A DNA stretch of 64,000 nucleotides from Hanleya hanleyi (GCA_036873755.1 JAVTVY010019642.1:17736-81735); one strand, 5' to 3'. Counted from the stretch's first letter, positions 29,917 through 42,699 are shown. Numbers and translations are program-made. The notes: a model not told the origin generated them from the sequence alone.

Positions 29917-32523
29917 TTTTTTGTCCCCCGCCGCAACGCGGCCGGGGGACTTTAAAATGGTTCTTGCTTCTATGTGTCCGTGCATGTCCGTGCATGTCTG
30001 TTCGAATGATTACTTCCTAACGCTTTGTTGGATTTTTCCGAAATTCGGCATACGCATTACTTGCGTCGAGACGCCAGTCGGTATCGCATTTCAGCAACAT
30101 CTGCCTGAAGGTGGCGCCACTGGGTGAAACCGGATCTTTCTTCTTTGTGTCCGTGGATGTCAGTTACAAGCGATAACTTGGATTCTTCCGAAATTCGGCA
30201 TACGCATTCCTTGTGAGAAGACGCGGTTGCGTACTGAATTTCAGTAACATTTGCCTGAAGGTGGCGCCACTGAATTTCGCTTCTTCGTGTCCGTTCCAGT
30301 TAAAATGGGTCTTGCTCTCTTTGTGTCTGTGGATGTCTGTTCAAATTCTTCACAGGCGATAACTTCCAAAAGCTTTGTCGGATTCCTTCGAAATTTAGCA
30401 TATCCACTCCGTGTGACCAGACATGGGTTGGTATTGTGTTTCAGCAAGATCCACCTGAAGGTGGCGCCACTGGGTCTTGTTCCAATCTTCTGTGCATGTT
30501 CATGGTTTCCATTCAAATTCTTCACAAGCGATAACTTCCAAATGCTTTGTCTAATAATTAGGCATCCCTAAATGCGTTTGTCATTTTTTCTTCTTTCTTC
30601 CGTTTCTCGCTGTTAGTTTTGAGTTTCATGTCGCTTTAAATAAAGGACACCATATTCTTAAATTTGCTGTCCAGTCCTTCTATTCCACATCATATGATTT
30701 ACACTAAAGCTTTTGCAGGAACCATATTTTATTTCAGAAGTATAATATGAAATAACTGGCGGGGAAATCTCCGCAGTACCGAACCCCTGTTTTTGAATTT
30801 CGTGGCATCTTAAATGAAGGACAACATTTCCTTCAATTTTGCTATGAAATAATTCTAATCCACATCATATGATTTACATCATATGATTTTGTGAAACCAA
30901 AAGGTTTCAATTTATCAGGCACAGACCCATGTTTTTGTATTTGGTAAATATGTCCCTTGTCTATAGATCTTGCTTGGAATTGTTTTTCGTGCCAATCCGC
31001 TTCTGGGTGGCGCCACCTCGGGTCAAGTTAAAATTGCGTCTCCAGACAATAACTTTTGAAAACCTTAAGAATTCTTTCCAAATTTGGTGTGGTGGTACCT
31101 TGCCTAAGATCTGGCTTGAGAATGTTTTTCATGTTGAAAGGGGGACCACCTGAAAGCTAAGTTAAGTGTTTCCAGACAATAACTTTTGAAAACCTGAAAC
31201 GATTCATTCCAAATTTGGTGTGTAGGTACCTCGCCTCAATTTCTCGTTTGGCATTGTTTTTCATGCCGATCCACATATAGGTGGTGCCACCTGGGGCAAA
31301 TTTAAAATTATGTTTCCGGACAATAACTTTTTAATACTTGAATGAATTCTTTCCAAGTTTGGTATACATGTACCTTACTTGAAGGTTTCACTTGGTATTG
31401 TTTTTCTTGTCAATCTGCTCATGGGTGGTGCCACCTGTAGGCCAATTAAGTTAACATTTTCTATTTCCAATGTCAAGGGATCTTGCCTCAAGATCTCGGT
31501 TGGGATTATTGTTCATGCCTATCTGCCTACACATGGCGCTACCTGAGGGCCAAGGTAAAATTGCATTTCCGGACAGTAGCTGTTGGACCTAAATGGATTC
31601 TTTTAAATTTGGTGTGTGGGTACCTACCCTCAAGGCATCTTATGGGGCCATGTTAATGACGTTTTTCCTAAGTTTTACGTTTTTACTTTCTTCACAAATA
31701 ATGAATGTTTCCTTTACTAAAGATGCAAAAGGCATGCCTCCAATCGTATTCGATCGACTGTATCTAGTTTCTTCAATATTTGGCATATGCATTTCTTGTG
31801 ACAAGATGTTGATTGGTATTACGTTTCAGAAAGATCTGCCTGTAGGTGGCGCCACTAGGGTTCTTTCCGTTCTTTTTGGCTGCAAGCAATAGCTTAGAAA
31901 TGTTGCTCGAAATTTGGTTTCCGGGCAATAACTTGAGAACTGCTCATCAAATTCTTCCCAAATTAGGCATGCATATACATTGTACCTTGCCATGAGATGT
32001 TGCTTGGGATTGCGTTATCCGGCACTTCTGCTCAGAAAGTGACGCCACCTGATGACAAAATCTGAAATTTGTTCTTGGCCAATAACTTGAGAACTGCATG
32101 CTCATCGGATTCTTCTCAAATTTAGCATGCATGCCTTGGGATTGTATTTCAGCTGCTTCTGCATACTGGTGGCGACACCTGGTGGAAAAATCTGAAATTT
32201 GTTTTTGACAACTGCTCATCGGATTCTTATCAAATTTGGTATTCATATGCCATAAGATGTCACTTGGGATTGTGTTTCGCACACTTGTGCATACAAATCT
32301 AAATTTGGTTTCTGGGCAATAACACCTTTTCAGATTCTTCCCAAAGTTCGTCTGCTGATACACCATGTCATGAGATGATCATTGGGATTGCATTTCGCCC
32401 ACTTGCACCTACAAGTGGCGACACCTGGTGGCAATTTTGAAATTTGGCAGACAATAGGTTGAGGATGCTTTCAGCTTCTCGTCAAATTTGGTTTGCAGTT
32501 AATATGCCTTAATTGAGATGTCA
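29917..32523. repeat. Pearl-like element: end hairpin plus degenerate tandem core (GGTGGCGCCAC)
   Basis: After a T-run, GTCCCCCG-CCGC-aac-GCGG-c-CGGGGGAC forms a long stem-loop (29,919-29,946). Then comes a GTCCGTGCATGTCCGTGC tract and a tandem series of diverged units of roughly 110-160 bp. These contain AGGTGGCGCCACTGGGT, 'ataacttccaaaagcttt' and 'gaaatttggcatacgcat'-type text. The organisation matches the elements at 9,035 and 40,700. A matching GGCGGGGGAC lies far away at 36,213-36,222, so the true right end is uncertain. Confidence 0.6.
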
Positions 32524-35500
32524 CTTGGGTGGCCCTCCACAGTTTCGTAGTAATGGCCCCTGTCTAATTTCATAATACGATAGACTGCCCATGTTCCGCT
32601 ACATCATAAATCTTCTTGTCTTCTTAAAGCTTATATCTATAATACCATCCTATTCAGCATTATCAACGTTGCAAACGAGCACGTACAGATCGAGGGCTGG
32701 CTTCGTCTACACGCTGATCGGGATCATGAAGTAAATTTTGTCCTGCCTCAGTTATGCCCCTCGGGCGTGCCTAAAATTCAGGACTCATTTACGGGAATAA
32801 AATCTGACAAAAAACGGGCAGGTTGACCCCCACTTTTTTGCCTTTTTAAGTTGAGACCGGACCAGGGAACGTGAGTAAGAACTTTAATTGAAATCGCTCT
32901 TACAGATTTTTCTGGAAATTGAGCCGAATTTGACCAATTTTCGACATTTTAAGGGGGTTTCTAGGAAAAATGAAGCAAGATTGGAGGAGAATGTTCGAGA
33001 TTAATTAATCTACAACATAGCAGTGCTATATCTTAAAATAATAGCTTAATCATGCTCTTTCAGAAAATATATACATATAAGTGATTTGGGTTGAAAATTT
33101 TACGACAATTGGTGGCCGAAAAACGGACCCATGGTCTATTCCATGCCGAATGGAAGAATCCCTGGAGAGCACCCTTTAAGGCATAATAGTGGAGTCAATG
33201 CATTATCTCAATGTAGACTCCATTACGGAGGGGAGATGCGTCATTACGCTAGATTGTTAACTTTTGACTGCCTAGTTACATCTGAAGCGCTATTTTCGGA
33301 GTCGGGTAGAAAGAAGACCAGGAATTCGATAACAATAATCCATATTGTGTCCATTAGCATTCTAATGAAGTTATTGCATACTGTATTCCATACAGGAGTT
33401 ATCTCCCCCCTGGAATGAGATTTCAGTTGATATTATGGCAGAACGAGGTCCTATCGGAATGATACAAATTTGGCAGAACTATTTTCTTTACAAGAGAACA
33501 CATTTACAGTCCAAAAAGAATGGAACGGATGTATATTATTGGGGTTTTATGAATTATTTCTCAAGTTTCTGAAGCATTTCCCATGTTTCTATGAGAAAAT
33601 TTAGTACAAATTTAGCAATAATTTGACCTGGTTAAATCTCCTATTTGCATTTTCTCTGCGTTCCTGATATCACTGGAAAGCGAAAAAGCAACCACGGCCT
33701 TCATATTGCCGAATGGATGTCCATTATTAAGTGTAAATGGGTTAATTTTGAGTTTGTTTCTCGAAAATCCAGCTAGAGTTGGCAAAAGTGATCAAAACAA
33801 AGATGGGGTAGGGGGAAAGTTATCGGTCGGATTTCCCATAATAATATGTATAACTGACAAGTGTTGTATACCGCCATACTCGTAAACACTCCCAGATTAC
33901 GACAAATGTGAATAATTAATTTCGCGAAAAACACCCTGCTAGTTACATCTGAAGCGCTATTTTCGGAGTCGGGTAGAAAGAAGACCAGGAATTCGATAAA
34001 AATAATCCATATTGTGTCCATTAGTATTCTAATGAAGTTATTGCATACTGTATTCCATACAGGAGTTATCTCCCCCTGGAATGGGATTTCAGTTGATATT
34101 ATGGCAGAACGAGGTCCTATCGGAATGATACAAATTTGCCAGAACTATTTTCTTTACAAGAGAACACATTTACAGTCCAAAGAGGATGGAACGGATGTAT
34201 ATTATTGGGGTTTTATGAATTATTTCTCAAGTTTCTGAAGCATTTCCCATGTTTCTATGAGAAAATTTAGTGCAAATTTAGCAATAATTTGACCTAGTTA
34301 AATCTCCCATTTGCATTTTCTCTGCGCTCCTGATATCACTGGAAAGCGGAAAAGCAACCACGGCCTTCATATTGCCGAATGGATGTCCATTATTAAGTGT
34401 AAATGGGTTAATTTTGAGTTTGTTTCTCGAAAATCCCGCTAGAGTTGGCAAAAGTGATCAAAACAAAGATGGGGTAGGGGGAAAGTTATCGGTCGGATTT
34501 CCCATAATAATATGTATAACTGACAAGTGTTGTATACCGCCATACTCATAAACACTCCCAGATTACGACAAATGTGAATAATTAATTTCGCGAAAAATAC
34601 CCTGCTCCTTAAGGCATAATAGTGGAGTCAATGCATTATCTCAATGTAGACTCCATTATGGAGGGAAGATGCGTCATTACGCTAGATTGTTTACTTTTGA
34701 CTGCCTAGTTACATATGAAGCGCTATTTTCGGGGTCAGGTAGAAAGAAGACCAGAAATTCGATAAAAATAACCCACATTGTGTCCATTAGTATTCTAATG
34801 AAGTTATTGCATACTGTATTCCATACAGGAGTTATCTCTCCCTGGAATGAGATTTCAGTTGATATTATGGCAGAACGAGGTCCTATCGGAATGATACAAA
34901 TTTGGCAGAACTATTTTCTTTACAAGAGAACACATTTACAGTCCAAAAAAGATGGAACGGATGTATTTTATTGGGGTTTTATGAATTATTTCTCAAGTTT
35001 CTGAAGCATTTCCCATGTTTCTATGAGAAAATTTAGTACAAATTTAGCAATAATTTGACCTGCTTAAATCTCCTATTTGCATTTTCTCTGCGTTCCTGAT
35101 ATCATTGAAAAGCGGAAAAGCAACCACGGCCTTCATATTGCCGAATGGATGTCCATTATTAAGTGTAAGTGGGTTAAATTTTGAGTTTGTTTCTCGAAAA
35201 TCCCGCTAGAGTTGGCAAAAGTGATCAAAACAAAGATGGGGTAGGTGGAAAGTTATCGGTCGGATTTCCCATAATAGTATGTATAACTGACAAGTGTTGT
35301 ATACCGCCATACTCCCAGATTACGACAAATGTGAATAATTAATTTCGCGAAAAACACCCTGCTCCTTAAGTTGGCCCTCCACAGTTTCTTAGTAATGGCC
35401 CCTGTCTAATTTCATAATACGATAGACTGCCCATGTTCCGTTACATCGTAAATCTTCTTGTCTTCTTAATACCTTATATCTATAATACCATCCTATTCAG

Positions 35501-36005
35501 CGTTATCAACGTTGCAAACGAGCACGTACAGATCGAGGGCTGGCTTCGTCTACACGTAAATTTTGTCCTGCCTCAGTTATGACCCTTGGGCGTGCCTAAA
35601 ATTCAGGACTCATTTACGGGAATAAAATCTGACAAAAAACGGTCAGGTTGACCCCCAGTTTTTTTTGCCTTTTTAAGTTGAGACCGGACCAGGGAACGTG
35701 AGTAAGAAGTTTAATTGAAATCGCTCTTACAGATTTTTCTGGAAATTGAGCCGAATTTGACCATTTTTCGACATTTTAAAGGGTTTTCTAGGAAAAATGA
35801 AGCAAGCTTGGAGGAGAATGTTCGAGATTCATTAATCTACAACATAGCAGTGCTATATCTTAAAATAATAGCTTAATCATGCTCTTTCAGAAAATATATA
35901 CATATAAGTGATTTGGGTTGAAAATTTTACGACAATTGGTGGCCGAAAAACGGATCCATGGTCTATTCCATGCCGAATGGAAGAATCCCTGGAGTGCGCC
36001 CTTGG
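32524..36005. repeat. Composite repeat: flanking 640-bp direct repeats around three 670-770-bp units
   Basis: Block A (32,524-33,170) recurs at 35,372-36,000 in direct orientation ('ggccctccacagttt' to 'gaagaatccctggag'). Between them, three head-to-tail B units start near 33,178, 33,941 (missing about 99 bp at its start) and 34,610. Each B unit ends in the same frame reading YYWGFMNYFSSF or close. The third is open for 111 codons, while the first has an extra C that breaks it. No family motif. It could be a non-autonomous LTR-like element or an amplified satellite. Confidence 0.7.
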
Positions 36006-36239
36006 GGTCGCTTCTCGGTTACATAATTTCCATGCTTCGCTGCATGGAATCTATAATACAGAAGCAAAAAAAAAACGTTCAGTCAACCGTTCTGAGTTGA
36101 TTTTAAAACTTGGGAAGGCAGAAAGACCCTCCCGCATCCAACGCCTATGAAGTAGCAGTTGCCTCCCTCATGTATATCACCCGAGACCAACAATGCTAAA
36201 AAATATTACTGCCATTTCGGCGGGGGACTTAGCATCCTC

Positions 36240-36680
36240 TGGTCACTGTCCGTCGTTACGCCTTGGAAATTAAGGTCCGTCTCAACGCCTTAACGCCCTA
36301 TCTTCACGCCTCAACGCCCATCTCGATGCCTTAACGCCCTAGTACGCCCTGTACGTTATAGCCCATAGGGCACAGAGTACACCAGGATGCGGGTACAGGC
36401 GTGCGATGACGTCATTTCCGACGATGTCCGGTGATGATGTCTTATTCATCAAGGGTCAGGGGTCAATGGTCAGCGGTTGACAATGCGTTAAAGCGTTACG
36501 ATAGGAGGTTATTATAAAGGCGTTAAGCTAGGGCGCTAAGGCGTTAAAAAGAGGCGCTAAGGCGTTAAGATATGGTGTTAAGGCGTTTAAGCGGGCGTTA
36601 AGGCGATAAGATAGGGCGTTTAGATGGCGTTAAGGCGTTTGGATGGGCGTTAAGGCGTAACAACGGGCAGTAACGGGTGT
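36240..36680. repeat. Array of GGCGTTAAG words in two opposed blocks
   Basis: Bases 36,245-36,350 carry the complementary word CTTAACGCC repeatedly. Bases 36,485-36,670 carry GGCGTTAAG about a dozen times with 'gata/gcta' spacers (period about 20). The centre has TGACGTCATTTCC and GGTCAGGGGTCA. The array lies directly upstream of the zinc-finger gene, and the same arrangement occurs at 63,640-63,890. Confidence 0.8.
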
Positions 36681-36842
36681 CACTGCATTTCGATCAATTA
36701 GTGTAAATTCCATGGGATAGATAGACACACCAGCAGTGCTTCTGAACTATTTCACCAGCTGAGCGTTTGCGGGCGTTACTCTCCTTAAAAGCAAGCGTGT
36801 TCAAGAAACGTGAACAGTCGACGTTCAACTGTCAACGTGGGT

Positions 36843-37210
36843 TATACATGTTTTGAGTGTGAACACACGTTCACCAGACATTACGATATGATGCGATACC
36901 AAAAGAATATATACGGGATTGAAGACACCGAGAAGCCAACCGAGGCAGATTCTAACAGTATATCGGCTGATTCAGAGAGTCTATCTACTGATACGGAGAG
37001 CTTGACCTCAGATAGTGAGCCTACGTCCCAGAAAAGCCTGAGGGAGGAAGACTCTACCTTCTGGGGTCGTATTGTGCAAGGAGCTATTAATAGTCCTGCT
37101 GACACGATCAAAGACGCCGGACAGGATAACTTAGAACAGGCGTACATCCAAATGCGCCCCTGCCTAAAAAAAACAGTCATTGCGATCTATGAACAGTATA
37201 GCGATCACAT
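36843..37210 (+). pseudogene. P2 Polinton zinc-finger protein gene, right copy, degraded
   Basis: Homologue of the gene at 63,167-63,625. The C2H2 finger keeps both Cys (CFECEHTFTRHYD) but both His are Tyr (RYQKNIY). The start codon is GTG where the other copy has ATG. A Ser/Asp/Glu-rich linker follows, then the conserved FWGRIV and AYIQMRPCLKKTVIAIYEQYS. After this the frame runs into unrelated codons shared with the terminal-repeat flank, so the C-terminal domain (seen at 47,432) is lost. Zinc-finger proteins with this kind of conserved C-terminus are frequent in Polintons; function unknown. Confidence 0.7.
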
Positions 37211-39103
37211 CATACATAGCGGAAGGTTGAAGCAACACCAAATGGCGGATTCTGATTGGACAAAAGCAGCCGAGAATAAGAGAAAAATATGACAGATGCA
37301 TCGACAAATGGCGGCATCTGATTGGACAAGAGCATACTTGATTTGAAAACATACCCAACGCCGCCCCCGCAGCTTCGGTATAATGTAACATTAGGGAAGA
37401 ATAAACTATATGAAAACTTAAGAACGAGTTGATCTTTCTTTCATTCATCTGTCTGCATCAAAACGTCAAGGCTTTATACTAGGGCAAAAGGGCGTTAAGA
37501 TAAGGCGTTAAGATAGGCGATAAGGCGTTGAGTATTGGTATGCGTATAACCTTCGAGTGCCTGAGGCATAGTCAGCACCTCCGAAACTCATCTTTCTCTA
37601 CCGCTCCATGGTGCGCATGCGCACGCGTATCACCGCTAGTCTGCCTCTACTCGATAAGAGCTTCAATAGGATACCACCCATGTTTGGATACACCAGGTAC
37701 ATGTAGCCAGAGCGAACATGGGCATGTCTCCCCAAACGCGCTCCTTTGCACTACGGAAACTCCCCTTCCTCAACTACTATACGTGTGCTCAAGCGCATAT
37801 CACTCGCAGTCTGACTCTGACACCTCACACGACCCATTCGGACCAATATTGGTCCCTCTGGACCCCGAAATGTCCATTCCAATGCCCTTTTCCCACCACT
37901 CATGTGCAGATGGACGGTATTCGCACTACACATCCATCCAGTCGGATACTCCCCCACGAATGCGTTAAACTGATACATCACACGACCCATCCGGACCAAT
38001 ATTGGTACATCTCTACCCCAAAACGAGAACTCACTCATCCAGTCTGACGCTCCCTCACGAGTGCTACACACTGACACCTCACACTACCCATTCGGACCAG
38101 GGATAATCCACTTCGACCCAAAAGTCCACCTCAGGCGCAACGCATGCACAATATAACTTTTCATCAAAAGTCACCAAATGACCACAGCGTGAGATCCATA
38201 ACAACAAAAAATGACCACCACTGGCCGAATACTCCCACCCCAAACATGCATTGCCGGAGAAGTAAATTAACTGAAGGGGATTTGGAGGCCTATTAATAAA
38301 ATTGACGTGACCTTTGACCCGGACGTGTGACGTGCATCGATATCCTATCGAAGTATGCGTGGGTGGTACCCTGTCCAGAGATATCAGTTAACATTGAAGG
38401 AACTGGGGCAAATTCCTATCCTATTCAGGGGTGTAAATGTTCGAATCAAGGGAGATAACTAAGAATTGGGCCAACATATTTAGGATTGCCGGTCACAGTT
38501 CTTGTGTCCTGAGTGTATAGATGGCAGCACGATCGTTGTCATACGGGGATTCTACAACGCAAGAGCGGCTATTTTGTTTGATATGAAATTGCGGAACAAA
38601 ATTGGTACCGCCGAACACGGAAAGCTCGATACGGGGAACGCACTGATCATAGACTCGTATTAATACCATGATACAGCACATATAGGTTATGTTTATTGAA
38701 TAGTTCACCCACTTGGATGGGTATTATACAGAGAGTGGAGGGGGGGATCCCCCCCCCCCCCACACAAGCACCACAACAAACATTCTAGAAACTTCCATGG
38801 GTTCTTACCACTCAGGACATTCCCGGAGATGACCGGCCATTGCCGAAGATTCAGACGACGCGACCACCCGCGTATTTCATGGTCCTCGACATGGGACTAA
38901 TTTCTGTCCGCGGAGGCTACTCCTCGGAAGTGTTCGCATCACCGCCGGACATGGTCGCATCGCCGATGAATAGACTCTCCGGGGTCACTTCCGGTCGCGT
39001 GATCGTAAATCCTTGTCGAAACTTTAGTGAACTTGACATCCGCGTGACCTCCGCAATATGCAAATTTTTTAGGTAATTCTCCCTAACATGCCCTTTTACT
39101 ACT
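37210..39103. repeat. P2 right terminal inverted repeat
   Basis: Inverted partner of 11,106-12,182 plus 16,382-16,740, ending ...CCCTTTTACTACT at 39,103. Internal landmarks include two divergent copies of 'ccaatattggtcc/acatctct' text near 37,850 and 37,995, a C-run at 38,751-38,760, and GTGACGTGCATCGATATCC at 38,330. A short GGCGTTAAG block lies at 37,491-37,530. Longer than the P1 repeats. Confidence 0.7.
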
Positions 39104-39866
39104 ATATAATAGGTTCTACAAAATTCATATTTTCTTATTCGAAAATTGTGACTGATGGTACTACAGTATACCGAAAGTCAACACATACTGGGATATATGT
39201 ACACTACAATAGTTTCGAGCCTTGGTCCAGGAAAGTAACATGGATAAGAACTTTGATAGATCGAGCACGCAAACTTTGCAGTAACGCCAACTTGTTATCT
39301 AAAGAACTTGACAAAATTAAACAATTTATGTTATGGAATGGTTTTCCCAGCAAAGTATGTCAGAAATTGTTACAGAAATATCAAAATCCACCTCAAAAAC
39401 GGCATGACAACAGTTCTGACGAAAATATCCCCAAAATATATCTCAGCTTACCCTTTTTTGGCAGACAGGGTGAACGAATTGTTAACATAACTATTATTAT
39501 TATATCAAGAAAATGAAACGACTATTAAATGATGCAGCTAGGTTTATTGTTATATATAAAACACGCAAGTTGTCTAAATTTGTGTCCTACAAAGACTATA
39601 TTCCGGACTTTCTAAAAAGTTACATTGTATATGAATTTTGCTGTCCCAGGTGTAGCAAAAATTATATCGGGCAAACAGAAAGATATTTAATGACCAGATT
39701 AAATGAACATTCTAATCCTAATAGTGAAATTCACTCCCATGTTATGAAATGCGACGCTTTCCAGCACATTTATGACTTAATGTTATTACCAGACCGTATT
39801 ACCAGGTCGGTCAAGGAATTTAAACTAACTGCACATATGCTACTACCTTGCACTAAAGTACGGTAA
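39104..39866 (+). pseudogene. Penelope-like element fragment (RT thumb end and GIY-YIG)
   Basis: Directly abuts the outer end of the P2 repeat. The frame at 39,150-39,480 shows the RT C-terminal region (VYRKSTHTGIYVHYNSFEPW, then SLPFFGRQGERI). After a frame change near 39,500 it continues with VIYKTRKLSKFVSYKD and the GIY-YIG core FCCPRCSKNYIGQTERYL. It differs in sequence from the 5.4-kb fragment, so it is a different lineage. No intact ORF. Confidence 0.85.
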
Positions 39867-40649
39867 TTTATTATGCCAGGCACTGGAGCGAGTTGATGTC
39901 CAAGGAATCTATTGCCATAAAAGACGAGAGATCCTGAAGGATCTTGGCGCCCACCATTGTCCGATAATTGTAAGCTAATGACAAGAGGATCTTTTTGTCC
40001 ATTGTTACTAAGAACAAAAGACTGGTTCGTAATTTTGTTTGCAGAATTTCGAATTTGGGCGAAAAAGATCGAAAAAGAGGCACTGGAAAACAACCAAGAT
40101 ATTATGTTTCTGAGTTTCAGGAGTTTCAAGATTTCTAGAAACTGCACTTGATATCGGTTGTTATAGTACAAGTGAAATGAGCAAAGTTAGTCTGAAAATG
40201 AATGTCCGGAGAATCCTTCGTCTTCGTTTTGTAGTATTTTTTTCTTTGCGCGTGTCATCATTGGGTACTGGAAGCGAAGACAAATCTCTTTGACATGAGC
40301 TATGAAACATACTTAAGATTTTGAAATTAGGAAAGAATGCTAATTCTGTTCTGTTTACTGGGCTAGTTTGAGATATCTCATTCAAGATACCATGCTCGAA
40401 AATAATCAGATGGCAGACTACTGATGGAATCCGGTCCGTAATGTTGAAACTTTGAAAGTGAAATCCTGATTATCTCCCTTGGGTCGAAACACGCAGACGT
40501 CTACAGTTGTCGGGTTGTGAAGTTGTGTCACAACAGTGACGTCCCTTCTTGTAGCCGGCCCGTCAGCAGACGAAACGGTGGGGCAGTTCACTTGCAACGG
40601 CATGAGCTAAAGTAAACTGATTTAAAATTTTAATTCAAAATCATTTAAA
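39867..40649. other. Unassigned, possible SINE tail
   Basis: No gene. 'agatcctgaaggatcttggcgcccacc' near 39,926 resembles the hairpin-like 3' parts of SINEs in marine invertebrates, but no A/B box precedes it. The remainder is non-coding. Confidence 0.3.
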
Positions 40650-42500
40650 CTCCTTGATATAGAAGGTGAAGGTATGGATATTCTCTATAGTAAATATATA
40701 GAATATACCCCACTGCTTGATCTGCCAACGCTTGTGATGCAACGTCACAACTCATGAATATCGTATTAATTTGAAGCGTAACTTGGATTTTCAAATCGGA
40801 CCAAAAAAGGTATCTTGCACAACTAGGCTCCATGTGAGACCTGTGTACCAAATTTAAGAAAGATCCATGAAGTAGTTCCTGAGAATTCACGATAACTGTT
40901 TCAAGGAGAAATTAAAGATGGCCACCTGGCGGCCATGTTGGATTTTCGAACGGACCAAAAAGGTATCTTGTACAACTGGACCACAAGGGGAACCTGTGTA
41001 CCAAATTTGAGAAAGATCCATGTAATACTTCCTGAGAAATCATGATAACAAAGTTTCATGTGGAAATCTAAGATGGCCGCCTGGTGGCCATATCGGATTT
41101 TCGACTCGGACCGAAAAAGGTATCTGGCACAACTAGACCCCAAGGGACACCTGTGTACCAAATTTGAAAAAGATCCATGCAGTAGTTCCTGAGAAATCTC
41201 GATAACAAAGTTTCATGGGGAAATCCAAGATGGCCACGGCACCTTGTGGCCATATTGGATTTTCGAATTGGACCAGAAAAGGTATCATGCACAACTAGAC
41301 TCCAAAGGGAACCTGTGTATCAAATTTGAGAAAGATCCATGCAGTAGTTCCCGAGAAATCACGATAACAAATTTCATGGGGAATCCAAGATGGCTGTCTG
41401 GTGGCCATATTGGATTTTAGAATCGGACAAAAGAAGGCATCTTGCACAACTAGACCCCAAGGGTAACCTGTGTACAAAATTTGAAAAAGATGCATGCAGT
41501 ATTTCCTGAGGCGCGATAACAAATTTTCATGGGGAAATCCAAGATGGCTGCCTTTGGCCATATTGGATTTTCGAATCGGACCAAAAAAGGTATCATGCAC
41601 AACTAGACCCCAAGGGGAACCTGTGTACCAAATTTGAGAAAGATCCATGCACTTAGTTCCCGAGAAATCACGATAACAAAGTTTCATGGGGAATCCAAGA
41701 TGGCTGCTTGCTGGCCATATTGGATTTTCGAATCGGATCAGAAAAGGTATCTTGCACAACTAGACCCCAAGGGGAACCTGTGTACAAAATTTGAAAAAGA
41801 TCCATGCAGTATTTCCTGAGAAATCCCGATAACAAAGTTTCATGGGGAAATCCAAGATGGCTGCCTGGTGGCCATATTGGATTTTCGAATCGGACCAAAA
41901 AAAAAGTTATCTTGCACAACGAGAACCCAAGGGGGACCTGCGTACCAAATTTGAGAAAGATCCATGCATTACTTCCTGAGAAATCACGATAACAAATTTT
42001 CATGGGGAAATCCAAGATGGCTGCCTGGCGGCCATATGGGATTTTCGAATCGGACCAGAAAAGGTATTTTGCACAACTAGACCCCAAGGGGAACCTGTGT
42101 ACAAAATTTGAAAAAGATCCATGCAGTAGTTCCTGAGAAATCCCGATAACAAAGTTTCATGGGGAAATCCAAGATGGCTGCCTGGTGGCTATATTGGATT
42201 TTCGATTCGGACCAGAAAAGGTGTCTTGCACAACTAGACCCCAAGGGGAACCTGTGTACAAATTTGAGAAAGATCCATGCAGTAGTTCCTGAGAAATCGC
42301 GATAACAAGGTTTCATGGGGAAATCCAAGATGGCTGCCTGGTGGCCATATTGGATTTTCGAATTTCCTGAGAAATCGCGGTAACAAGAATTGTTCACGAA
42401 CGGACGGAATGACGACGGACGACGGACGGACGGACGACGGAAGACGGACCACGGACAAAAAGTGATTTGAACAGCCCACCATCTGGTGATGGTGGGCTAA
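40650..42500. mobile_element. Pearl-like element with about ten 155-bp tandem units
   Basis: Tandem units of about 155 bp are marked by 'gatccatgcagtagttcctgagaaatc' (40,863; 41,016; 41,171; 41,333; 41,489; 41,641; 41,799; 41,958; 42,117; 42,271) and 'atccaagatggctgcctggtggccatattggatttt'. It ends with a GGACGGACGACGG tract and a stem-loop, AGCCCACCAT-ctggtg-ATGGTGGGCT, followed by an A-run (42,473-42,504). Long minus-strand ORFs here are repeat artefacts. The left boundary is unclear. Confidence 0.75.
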
Positions 42501-42699
42501 AAAAAGTCCTGGCCTCAATCATGGGTTGAAAGTATCTAAAGAATTGTGTTCAAATGAGTTCAAGTCATTGTGTATAGAATCTTTGTCTCAACCATAGCTT
42601 GATATATCATGTACAGAATTGTGTTCAAGTTAATTGTTTTGTAAAATTGCTCACTATCCATTGTATATAGAACCTTCAGCTTTTGGAAGGTGAACTGTT

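Noticed and set aside
29917..36222. One 6.3-kb element bounded by GTCCCCCGCC and its mirror at 36,213-36,222
   Set aside because: The 10-bp match is suggestive, but the right flank does not continue the gene interrupted at the left flank, so a single simple insertion is not supported.
11106..39103. P2 as one intact Polinton insertion
   Set aside because: No matching 6-bp target duplication and most core genes missing; kept as an inverted P2 structure only.
40650..42500. CRISPR-like array
   Set aside because: Units are contiguous tandem repeats of about 155 bp without short repeat/spacer structure, in eukaryotic DNA.
40901..42518. Many 80-150-codon minus-strand ORFs
   Set aside because: All are translations of the 155-bp tandem unit (repeating DTF/ILDFPMK-type text).
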